The notes beneath the pieces are model-generated. The model saw nothing but the letters and a program-made list of their open reading frames with translations, was not told where the DNA came from and made no database searches. Position numbers and translations under genes: made by a program. From Acidobacteriota bacterium (lineage in GTDB: Bacteria > Acidobacteriota > Blastocatellia > Pyrinomonadales > Pyrinomonadaceae), in contig JACCYR010000288.1 in the NCBI GenBank assembly GCA_013696385.1, forward strand, positions 1 through 5,816: DNA of 5,816 bases, in the 5' to 3' direction. The stretch's first letter is position 1. Every line of letters starts with the position of its first letter. This document shows, in pieces, positions 1 to 5,816 of this stretch.

Positions 1-2537
1 AGGCAGGCGAGGATATTTCGCTCGAAGATTTAACCGCTTATCTAAAATCGGCGGGTTATATCGAAAAAAACAGCCAAGCGGACGCTTCGCGCAGTCGCTA
101 TAAAATCGAAGACAATACTGTCGAAATCAAACCCGGAGTAACTGCGACAATTGACAATAAAAAAACTTTCCTGACCATTTTAGTTAAATTCAAAAAAGAC
201 AGCAAATCTATCGATTCCATCACCAACAGAAACGCAAACGGAGATGTCAAACAAGTTCAGATTGAACCGAAAATTCTGAGTTCAATCGCGGCGGAAGGCG
301 ACGGACGCAGGAAAGCCGTTAACTTCAGCGATTTGCCGCCGCATCTTGTCAAAGCTATTACCGTGACAGAAGACCGCGCGTTCTTCGAGCATTACGGCGT
401 AAATTTTCGCGGCATTGCCCGCGCTGCTTGGCGCAGATACGAAGGCAATGAAGATTCGCCGCTCGCCAATCAAGGTGGTTCTTCAATTACGCAGCAGCTG
501 GTTAAAAATCTGTTTCTGACACGCGAGCAGACAATTGAGCGCAAAGCCAAAGAAGCGTATATGTCGATCATTTTGGAAACGCGGCTCTCAAAAGAAGAAA
601 TTTTTACGCTTTACGCCAATCAGATTTATCTCGGACAACAAACGGGCGTTTCAATTTACGGTGTCGGCGAAGCGGCAAACGCTTATTTTGGCAAAGATGT
701 TTCCACCTTAACTCTGCCGGAAGCCGCGCTGATTGCGGGAATTATCCGCAGTCCAAATCGTTACAATCCGTTTAAAAATACGGAAAAAGTAACTGAAAGA
801 CGCAATCAGGTTCTGGACTCGATGCTCGAAGCCGGCGCGATTTCGCCGAATCAAGCTGCCACAGCCAAGCAAACATCGGTTAATCTGCGTAAAATTTCAA
901 GTGGTAAAGATTTACAAGGAATGTCGTATTTTTCGCAGTATGCCATCGAAGAACTGCCGAAAATTGTCAATGACCCCGAAGCATTGCAGCATCTGCGCGT
1001 TTATACGACGATTGACCCTGATTTGCAGAAAGCCGCGTATGAAATTGTCAACCGGCGGCTCGAAAAACTCGATAAATACTTTCCGAAAAAACCGAAAGGA
1101 AGCCTGCAAGCCGCGCTCGTCGCTATCCGTCCGAAAACCGGCGAGATTGTCGCAATGGTCGGCGGACGCGATTTTCTTGAAACGCAGTTTAATCGCGCGA
1201 CCAGCGCGAAACGTCAGCCCGGCTCGGTATTCAAACCGTTTGTTTATGCCGCTGCGCTGAATACGGCTTACGACCCGACTTCACGAGTTCTCACGCCTGC
1301 GACGATTTTCAAAGACGAAAAGAAAGTTTTCACCTTCGGCAACGACACTTATTCGCCGAACAATTACGGCGACCACTTTTCCAATCAGGAAATGACTTTG
1401 CGCGACGCGCTCGTCAAAAGTAAAAACGTCATTACGGTTGATTTGGCAATGGAACTTAATATCGGCAAAGTAATGAATCTTGCCGCCAAAGCTGGTTTGC
1501 CAAAAGTCGAAAAAGCATATCCTTCGATGGCTTTGGGAACAGCCGAAGCCACACCTTTGCAGGTCGCTACGGCTTACACGACTTTTGCCAATCTTGGCGA
1601 TAAAGCTGCGCCGCTGGCAATCAGCCGCGTTACAACCGGCGACGGCAGAACGGTTGTCGCGCCCGTTGCCGAAAAGAAAAACGTCTTGCGTCCCGATGTC
1701 GCTTATATTATGGACGACATCATGAAAGACGTTATCAATCGCGGCACAGCCGCCGAAGCAAAAGCCTGGGGTTTTAAGAATATTGAAGGGAAAACTGCTT
1801 TTGCCGGTAAAACCGGAACTTCACGCGACGGTTGGTTTGCGGGTTTTACACCGGAAATCGTCTGCGTCGTTTATGTCGGCTTTGACAACGGCGACGATTT
1901 GGGAATGAAGGGCGCAGATTCGGCAATGCCGATTTGGGCTGACTTTATGCGCGAAGCGTTAAATCAAAATCCGGATTGGAACGGCGATTGGCAAATGCCC
2001 GCAACAGTGCAGAAAGCGGAAATTGACACGCGCAACGGCAAACTTATTCGGGAATTAACAGACACGGAAACCGACGTTCAAGCCCAACAAGGTGAGCTAA
2101 ACCAAAACTCAAACACTAATTTCGATACGCAAATCTCGCCCGACGTGCCGGACGTAAAAAATATTTATGTAACGGAAGTTCCGCCAGAATTTCGCCGCAT
2201 CGAACTTTTTGTCGTTGGAACTGTGCCGAACAAAGTATTACTACCGACGGATGAAGCAAACTTAATCGAAGGTGAAATACCGGAAACCATGTCGCGCCCA
2301 ACCGCAACGCCTTTTATGAGTTGGGAGGAAGCGCAGGAAAATCAAAGCAGCAAAGAAAATTCAGCTGGCGAAATTTATCAGCCAACGCCGGAAATTCAGC
2401 GAAATATCACGATAATGATTTGTGATTTGACGGGAATGCGAGCAACTTTCAATTGTCCACAGACACATCCGAAAACTTTCGAGGAAGGCGAAGAACCAAA
2501 GGATTTCTGCACTTTTCACGTCAACCCGCCGAAATAG
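1..2537 (+). CDS. Class A penicillin-binding protein, PBP1B-like bifunctional glycosyltransferase/transpeptidase (5' partial)
   Basis: This enzyme polymerises lipid II into glycan strands and cross-links the stem peptides, acting on the outer face of the inner membrane. The reading frame is open from the left edge (first full codon at 3) to TAG at 2535-2537, giving 844 visible residues. A TTG at 333 can be read as a start but lies inside the conserved domain, so it is not the start. Visible residues 1-105 resemble the UB2H region of PBP1B (a short helix with AGYIE, then beta strands ending IEPKILSSIA). The GT51 domain follows: EDRAFFEHYG with catalytic Glu123 (369-371), GGSSITQQLVKN, then RKAKE with Glu184 (552-554). 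The transpeptidase has SVFK with nucleophile Ser408 (1224-1226), SKN (1419-1427) and KTGT (1809-1820). All catalytic motifs are intact. A tail of about 175 residues ends in a Cys/His-containing segment. The cytoplasmic and transmembrane N-terminus is missing because of the window edge. The class A assignment is firm; the PBP1B (mrcB-type) subclass is inferred from the UB2H-like region. Confidence 0.96.
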   Translation, partial: AGEDISLEDLTAYLKSAGYIEKNSQADASRSRYKIEDNTVEIKPGVTATIDNKKTFLTILVKFKKDSKSIDSITNRNANGDVKQVQIEPKILSSIAAEGDGRRKAVNFSDLPPHLVKAITVTEDRAFFEHYGVNFRGIARAAWRRYEGNEDSPLANQGGSSITQQLVKNLFLTREQTIERKAKEAYMSIILETRLSKEEIFTLYANQIYLGQQTGVSIYGVGEAANAYFGKDVSTLTLPEAALIAGIIRSPNRYNPFKNTEKVTERRNQVLDSMLEAGAISPNQAATAKQTSVNLRKISSGKDLQGMSYFSQYAIEELPKIVNDPEALQHLRVYTTIDPDLQKAAYEIVNRRLEKLDKYFPKKPKGSLQAALVAIRPKTGEIVAMVGGRDFLETQFNRATSAKRQPGSVFKPFVYAAALNTAYDPTSRVLTPATIFKDEKKVFTFGNDTYSPNNYGDHFSNQEMTLRDALVKSKNVITVDLAMELNIGKVMNLAAKAGLPKVEKAYPSMALGTAEATPLQVATAYTTFANLGDKAAPLAISRVTTGDGRTVVAPVAEKKNVLRPDVAYIMDDIMKDVINRGTAAEAKAWGFKNIEGKTAFAGKTGTSRDGWFAGFTPEIVCVVYVGFDNGDDLGMKGADSAMPIWADFMREALNQNPDWNGDWQMPATVQKAEIDTRNGKLIRELTDTETDVQAQQGELNQNSNTNFDTQISPDVPDVKNIYVTEVPPEFRRIELFVVGTVPNKVLLPTDEANLIEGEIPETMSRPTATPFMSWEEAQENQSSKENSAGEIYQPTPEIQRNITIMICDLTGMRATFNCPQTHPKTFEEGEEPKDFCTFHVNPPK

Positions 2538-2602
2538 CAATTACAAATTACAAATTACGAATTTAAGCAAAAGCGTAATTCGTAATTTGTAATTCGTAAT
2601 TG
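2538..2602. repeat. Heptamer-built inverted repeat between convergent genes, possible bidirectional terminator
   Basis: Two 26-nt arms (2538-2563 and 2577-2602) pair at 25 of 26 positions, the only mismatch being A2545 against C2595. The 13-nt loop has GC/GC bases that could pair around AAAA. Each arm is itself a run of 7-bp units: CAATTAC, AAATTAC, AAATTAC, GAATTTA on the left and GTAATTC, GTAATTT, GTAATTC, GTAATTG on the right (2575-2602). It begins one base after the PBP stop codon and ends 12 bases from the stop of the minus-strand gene, so a stem-loop would form at the 3' end of both transcripts. The stem is mostly A-U and no U-tract follows on either side, so it is not a canonical intrinsic terminator. 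It may equally be a dispersed repetitive element. The structure is seen directly; the function is inferred. Confidence 0.85.
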
Positions 2603-2614
2603 GTTTGCAGAATG

Positions 2615-3118
2615 TTATTCAAATCTAATTCCCGTAACCTTCCAGCGCACATTGGCGCGGTCGGCTTCTTTGTTAAAACCATCCATCGGGACGGCAACGT
2701 GAATCGTTTCATTCAGACCCAATTTCCCCACCTGATTAGGAACGACCATCACTTTTTTTTCTTTAATAACTTCGTTGAAACGGTCAACCACACTGACTTT
2801 TACTTGCAAACCATTGACGGTTTTATCGCCTTTGTTGCGGATATCCGAGTGAATCATCATCGAAATTGTGCCGAGTCCGGTCGGCGATTCAATCGTCCGA
2901 TTTGTATCGGTTGAAATAATGATTTCCTTAGTGTAATTTTCAAATTCGGGCGAACCTTCGAGATGTGCGCCTTCGAGGGCTTGTTGTTTCTGCTCTTCGA
3001 TTGTCGGCTGAAAAGACCATAACCAAATGCCGCCTGCCACCAGCAACACCGCGATTAACATTGCCGCCAGCAAAACCTTATTGACACCTTTTTTTTCTTT
3101 TTGTAAAAGCGTTTCCAT
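2615..3118 (-). CDS. Small single-pass membrane protein with extracytoplasmic beta-rich domain, function unknown
   Basis: This 167-residue protein runs from ATG (3116-3118) to TAA (2615-2617). A short basic N-terminus (KEKKGVNK) precedes one hydrophobic helix at about residues 15-35 (VLLAAMLIAVLLVAGG, then IWLW). This charge pattern predicts the N-terminus inside and the rest outside the cytoplasm, as an uncleaved anchor. A charged linker (37-60) leads to a domain of alternating strands (about 65-167) with DIRNKGDKTVNGLQVKVSVV and a closing strand WKVTGIRF. The pattern of a strand, an N-x-G turn, then V-x-V-x-V and D resembles the small immunoglobulin-like folds of DUF2393/FxLYD type, but I cannot confirm the family. 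It is convergent with the PBP and divergent from priA, so it is probably transcribed alone. The nearest purine-rich Shine-Dalgarno candidate, GAGAG at 3131-3135, is 12 bases from the start, which is rather far. Two A8 runs occur in the coding strand (3089-3096 and 2753-2760). The membrane topology is a confident call; the function is unknown. Confidence 0.85.
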   Translation of the reverse strand: METLLQKEKKGVNKVLLAAMLIAVLLVAGGIWLWSFQPTIEEQKQQALEGAHLEGSPEFENYTKEIIISTDTNRTIESPTGLGTISMMIHSDIRNKGDKTVNGLQVKVSVVDRFNEVIKEKKVMVVPNQVGKLGLNETIHVAVPMDGFNKEADRANVRWKVTGIRFE

Positions 3119-3196
3119 AATTTTATTAGACTCTCATTTTCCGATAAAGTTTCTTTAGGTTATCATTTTCTTGAAGAAAAATTAACACTCTGACCA
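3119..3196. promoter_or_regulatory. Divergent AT-rich intergenic region with two small dyads
   Basis: This 78-bp spacer must hold the promoters of both the minus-strand membrane protein and priA, unless priA is read from further upstream. It contains TAAAG-TTT-CTTTA (3145-3157), set inside an outer GATAA/TTATC pair (3143-3147 and 3160-3164). It also contains a perfect 7-bp dyad TTTTCTT-G-AAGAAAA (3166-3180). No convincing -35/-10 pair stands out on either strand; TATCAT at 3161-3166 is only a weak -10 candidate for priA. No Shine-Dalgarno sequence lies close to the priA start, and the nearest GAAG (3173-3176) is 20 bases away. The dyads could be operator sites or chance structure in AT-rich DNA. 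Confidence 0.4.
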
Positions 3197-5695
3197 ATGC
3201 AAAATTTCGCCGTCACAACTTTTCTCCAAGACAAGCCAAAGCCGAAATATGTCGAAGTCGCGCTGCCGATTCCGTTGCGCCAGACTTTCACATATATTTT
3301 ACCTGTCGGTTTGCAGGATAATATCAAAACGGGAGCGCGTCTGCTCGTGCCTTTTGGCAAAAGACAAATTACAGGTTACGCAGTTGCGCTCCACGAAAAT
3401 TTAAGTTTGGAACTTGAAATCGAAGAATCCGCGCTCAAAGAAGCGATTGAATTGCTTGATGCCGAACCGCTTTTAACTGAAGAAATTATTAAACTAACAC
3501 AATGGACAGCCGATTATTACGCATCTTCGTGGGGCGAAGTCTTAAAAGCGGCACTTCCGGCGGGAATCAATGCGAGCGTCGAGCAAGTTATTTCAATAAC
3601 GGCGCGTGGACGCGATGAATTGATAAAAGTTTCTTCTGCGAAAATCGTTAAAGTCCAGATTTTGCGTTATTTGAGTGAAAGCAATGAGATTTCCGCCCGC
3701 GAACTCGGCAAAAAATTCGGCGTTTCAAAAGCGCAGCGCATTATCCGCGAACTCGTCAACGAGAGTTGGGCAAGCGTCTTTCACCGCACTTTAACGACGC
3801 AGGTTAAACCGAAACGCCGCAAAGCCGTCCGACTTTTGCCGCCGGAACTTCATCAATCAAACAATAAACCTTTAACCGCCGCGCAACAGAAAATTATTGA
3901 TATTTTATTGCAAGAAAACGGCGAAATAATTTTTACGGATTTAATTGAAAAAACCGATACGAGCGCATCTTCAATAAACACGCTGGCAAAACGCGGCATT
4001 GTTGAAATTTTTGTGCAGGAAGTTCGGCGCGACCCGCTTGAAAACGCCAATCTTCCCGATCTGCAGGATTTTGTTTTAACCGACGGACAAGAAAAAGTTT
4101 TATCGGAAATTCAAAACGCTCTGCAAAAAGAAAAATATAAAGCATTTTTGCTTCACGGCGTAACCGGCAGCGGCAAGACGGAAATTTATATTCGGGCAAT
4201 GAAAACCACGCTTAAAAAAGGCAAAACCGCGCTGATGCTTGTTCCCGAAATCGCGCTGACACCGATTTTTTCGCGCAGATTACGCGCTGTTTTCGGCGAT
4301 GAAGTCGCTATTTTACATTCACATCTCTCAACCGGAGAACGATTTGACGAATGGCGCAGATTGCGAAACGGCACGGCGCGAATTGTCATCGGCACTCGTT
4401 CCGCTGTTTTTGCGCCGCTCGAAAATATTGGTTTAATTATTATTGACGAAGAACACGATGGCTCTTATCGGCAGCACGAAATGCCTTTTTACAACGGGCG
4501 CGATGTTGCCGTTGTCCGCGCCAATTTTGCAAATGCAATCGTTGTTCTCGGCTCGGCAACGCCCGCGCTTGAAACCTTTCATAATTCGCACATCGGAAAA
4601 TACGAGTATTTGAGTCTGCCGAACCGCGTCGAAAATCGTCCGCTTGCTCAGGCAGAACTCGTTGATATGCGCGAAGTTTTCAGCGCGGAAGGGAAAAATG
4701 CGGTATTTTCGCCGCAGCTCATTGAAGCCATCGAAGACGCGCACGGCAAAGGCGAACAATCAATAATTTTGCTCAACCGGCGCGGTTTTTCGAGTTTTGT
4801 TCTGTGCCGGACGTGCGGCGAAACGATTCGCTGCCACAATTGCGACATCACGCTGACCTTTCACAAACGCGATGCAAAACTCATTTGTCATTACTGCAAT
4901 CACAGGGAAAAAACGCCGACCAAATGCCCGTTTTGTGAAAGCAAATTCCTCTTTTTTGTCGGCGAAGGAACAGAACAAATTGAAGATATTTTGCGGCGAA
5001 AATTTTCAAATCTGCGAATTGCGCGGGTTGACCGCGATTCGACTTCGCGCAAAAACGAACTCGAAACAACGTTGTCGGAGTTTAGCGAAGGCAGAATTGA
5101 TATGCTTGTCGGAACGCAGATGCTCGCCAAAGGACACGATTTTCCGAACGTAACATTGGTCGGCGTAGTTTCGGTTGATGCCGGACTTGCAATGCCCGAT
5201 TTTCGTTCCGCCGAAAGAACTTTTCAGCTGCTGACGCAGGTTGCCGGGAGAGCCGGACGCGGCAGTCTGCAAGGTCGCGTTTTGATTCAAACTTATCATC
5301 CGGAACATTACGCCTTGCAGCACGCTTCGACACAAAATTACGACGATTTTTACGAAGTGGAAATAAACTTTCGCAAAAAGCTGAATTATCCACCGTTTGT
5401 TGCGCTGGCTTCGATTTTGATAAAACACGAAAACTATAATTTTGCTTTCGACAACGCCGCAATCTTGCGCGAATGTCTGCAAAAAGCGAACGGCGAGAAA
5501 AATTGTATAATTTTAGGTCCCGCGCCCGCACCTTTATCGAGATTAAAAGGCGAACACCGTTTGCAGATTTTGGTCAAAGCTCGAAACCGTGCAAAATTGC
5601 GCGAAACGCTTGATTTTGCGCTTGTCGAAGCACAGGAAAAGTTTTGTGATTTGCGGATTGTTAATGTTGAAATTGATCCGGTGAATTTGATGTAA
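3197..5695 (+). CDS. priA: Primosomal protein N' (PriA), replication-restart 3'-5' DNA helicase
   Basis: PriA recognises stalled or collapsed replication forks and loads the replicative helicase to restart replication. The 832-residue protein begins with a 3' DNA-end-binding domain (about 17-120, from YVEVALPIPL). Two winged-helix-like segments follow (about 150-200 and 226-275). The superfamily 2 helicase core has Walker A GVTGSGKT (321-328), DEEH (417-420), GSATP (452-456), MLAKGHDFPN (642-651) and QVAGRAGRG (681-689). All eight zinc ligands are present as four CxxC pairs (Cys537/540, 546/549, 564/567, 577/580). The C-terminal domain carries GPAPAPLSRLKGEHR. An in-frame TGA at 3191-3193 lies just upstream, and no ATG, GTG or TTG follows before the conserved domain, so ATG 3197 is the only reasonable start. 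It adds about 16 residues ahead of the usual PriA beginning. The protein is roughly 100 residues longer than E. coli PriA (732) and near B. subtilis PriA (805). The gene is complete and appears functional. Confidence 0.98.
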   Translation: MQNFAVTTFLQDKPKPKYVEVALPIPLRQTFTYILPVGLQDNIKTGARLLVPFGKRQITGYAVALHENLSLELEIEESALKEAIELLDAEPLLTEEIIKLTQWTADYYASSWGEVLKAALPAGINASVEQVISITARGRDELIKVSSAKIVKVQILRYLSESNEISARELGKKFGVSKAQRIIRELVNESWASVFHRTLTTQVKPKRRKAVRLLPPELHQSNNKPLTAAQQKIIDILLQENGEIIFTDLIEKTDTSASSINTLAKRGIVEIFVQEVRRDPLENANLPDLQDFVLTDGQEKVLSEIQNALQKEKYKAFLLHGVTGSGKTEIYIRAMKTTLKKGKTALMLVPEIALTPIFSRRLRAVFGDEVAILHSHLSTGERFDEWRRLRNGTARIVIGTRSAVFAPLENIGLIIIDEEHDGSYRQHEMPFYNGRDVAVVRANFANAIVVLGSATPALETFHNSHIGKYEYLSLPNRVENRPLAQAELVDMREVFSAEGKNAVFSPQLIEAIEDAHGKGEQSIILLNRRGFSSFVLCRTCGETIRCHNCDITLTFHKRDAKLICHYCNHREKTPTKCPFCESKFLFFVGEGTEQIEDILRRKFSNLRIARVDRDSTSRKNELETTLSEFSEGRIDMLVGTQMLAKGHDFPNVTLVGVVSVDAGLAMPDFRSAERTFQLLTQVAGRAGRGSLQGRVLIQTYHPEHYALQHASTQNYDDFYEVEINFRKKLNYPPFVALASILIKHENYNFAFDNAAILRECLQKANGEKNCIILGPAPAPLSRLKGEHRLQILVKARNRAKLRETLDFALVEAQEKFCDLRIVNVEIDPVNLM

Positions 5696-5700
5696 AAATT

Positions 5701-5720
5701 ATCCGTGTCTATTCGTGATT
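5701..5720. repeat. Tandem 10-bp near-repeat after priA
   Basis: ATCCGTGTCT and ATTCGTGATT lie back to back, sharing AT-[CT]-CGTG in the same phase. They start five bases after the priA stop codon and are followed by TAAATTTACC. The non-coding gap 5696-5745 between priA and the probable convergent gene contains no clear hairpin beyond a 4-bp stem CTTT-GAG-AAAG. Short GTG-containing modules of this look are, in my recollection, dispersed between genes in several bacterial phyla, but only one copy of the pair is in this window, so dispersal is not shown here. Confidence 0.35.
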
Positions 5721-5745
5721 AAATTTACCTTTGAGAAAGTCTGTC

Positions 5746-5816
5746 TTAATTTGCCGATTGGGTCTTGATTTCCGCTTGTCCAAATTTAATTTGCGCGTAG
5801 ATTTCCGTCATTGAAA
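5746..5816 (-). CDS. Probable C-terminal end of a minus-strand gene (5' part beyond right edge)
   Basis: On the minus strand, one frame is open from the right edge (first full codon 5814-5812) to TAA at 5746-5748. It encodes 22 residues, SMTEIYAQIKFGQ followed by AEIKTQSAN. The other two minus frames hit a stop early in the window, and the plus frames across this stretch are also interrupted. The composition, mixed polar and hydrophobic with a charged tail, is plausible for a protein C-terminus. The stop would leave a normal 50-bp gap to the convergent priA. The stretch is too short to assign a family, and an open frame of this length can occur by chance, so this is a tentative call. The internal ATG at 5809-5811 could alternatively be the start of a 21-codon peptide, but nothing supports that. 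Confidence 0.4.
   Translation of the reverse strand, partial: SMTEIYAQIKFGQAEIKTQSAN

Noticed and set aside
333..335. TTG codon as possible start of the penicillin-binding protein
   Set aside because: The same frame is open for 110 codons upstream to the window edge and encodes conserved UB2H-like sequence and the segment leading into the GT51 domain, so the true start is off the left edge.
901..1260. 119-codon plus-strand frame inside the PBP gene
   Set aside because: It overlaps the GT51/transpeptidase junction in another frame and has Arg/Ser-rich shadow composition.
2538..2602. CRISPR-like or attachment-site reading of the repeated heptamers
   Set aside because: The units are only 7 bp and have no spacers between them, and no integrase or cas gene is near.
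2600..2914. 104-codon plus-strand open frame opposite the small membrane protein
   Set aside because: The minus-strand frame has a proper membrane helix, a full-length start-to-stop layout and a coherent domain. The plus frame starts in the heptamer palindrome's edge and shows His/Asn/Phe-rich shadow composition.
4433..4759. 108-codon minus-strand frame inside priA
   Set aside because: It is antisense to the DEEH and GSATP helicase motifs and has no features of its own.
5006..5531. Two overlapping minus-strand open frames (158 and 149 codons) opposite the end of priA
   Set aside because: Both lie wholly antisense to conserved PriA motifs. Their proteins are rich in Arg, Cys and Phe, as expected for shadows of a real gene, and have no recognisable domain.
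5696..5745. Intrinsic terminator after priA
   Set aside because: The best stem is CTTT-GAG-AAAG (4 bp) with no U-tract directly after it, which is too weak to call.
1..5816. A novel defence, mobile or biosynthetic system in the window
   Set aside because: The recognisable genes are intact housekeeping types (class A PBP, PriA), no mobile-element hallmark or multi-gene cassette is visible, and gene orientations alternate rather than forming an operon.

Overview
This 5.8 kb window looks like an ordinary chromosomal housekeeping segment of a Gram-negative bacterium with moderate GC content. My best guess is an acidobacterium of the Blastocatellia/Pyrinomonadales kind. That guess rests on the overall look of the proteins and on the AT-rich heptamer palindrome between genes; no phylogenetic marker in the window settles it.

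Layout from left to right. Positions 1-2537 (+) hold the 3' part of a class A penicillin-binding protein with a PBP1B-like UB2H region, a GT51 glycosyltransferase, a transpeptidase and a cysteine-containing C-terminal tail. Its N-terminal cytoplasmic and membrane segments lie off the left edge. Immediately after its stop codon is a long, almost perfect palindrome built of 7-bp units (2538-2602). It sits between convergent genes. Positions 2615-3118 (-) encode a small single-pass membrane protein with an extracytoplasmic beta-rich domain of unknown function. A 78-bp AT-rich spacer with two small dyads (3119-3196) separates it from the divergent priA (3197-5695, +), which encodes the replication-restart helicase and has all motifs intact. 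After priA comes a 50-bp gap with a 10-bp tandem near-repeat. The window then ends in what is probably the C-terminal tail of a further minus-strand gene (5746-5816).

The genes do not form an obvious pathway. Peptidoglycan synthesis (the PBP) and replication restart (PriA) are separate housekeeping functions, and the orientations (+, -, +, -) rule out one operon. No phage, transposase, CRISPR, toxin-antitoxin, tRNA or rRNA signal was found. I do not see a new biological system here. The points most worth a second look are the heptamer palindrome, the short decamer repeat after priA, the small membrane protein with its two identical A8-containing tracts, and the accessory domains at both ends of the PBP.
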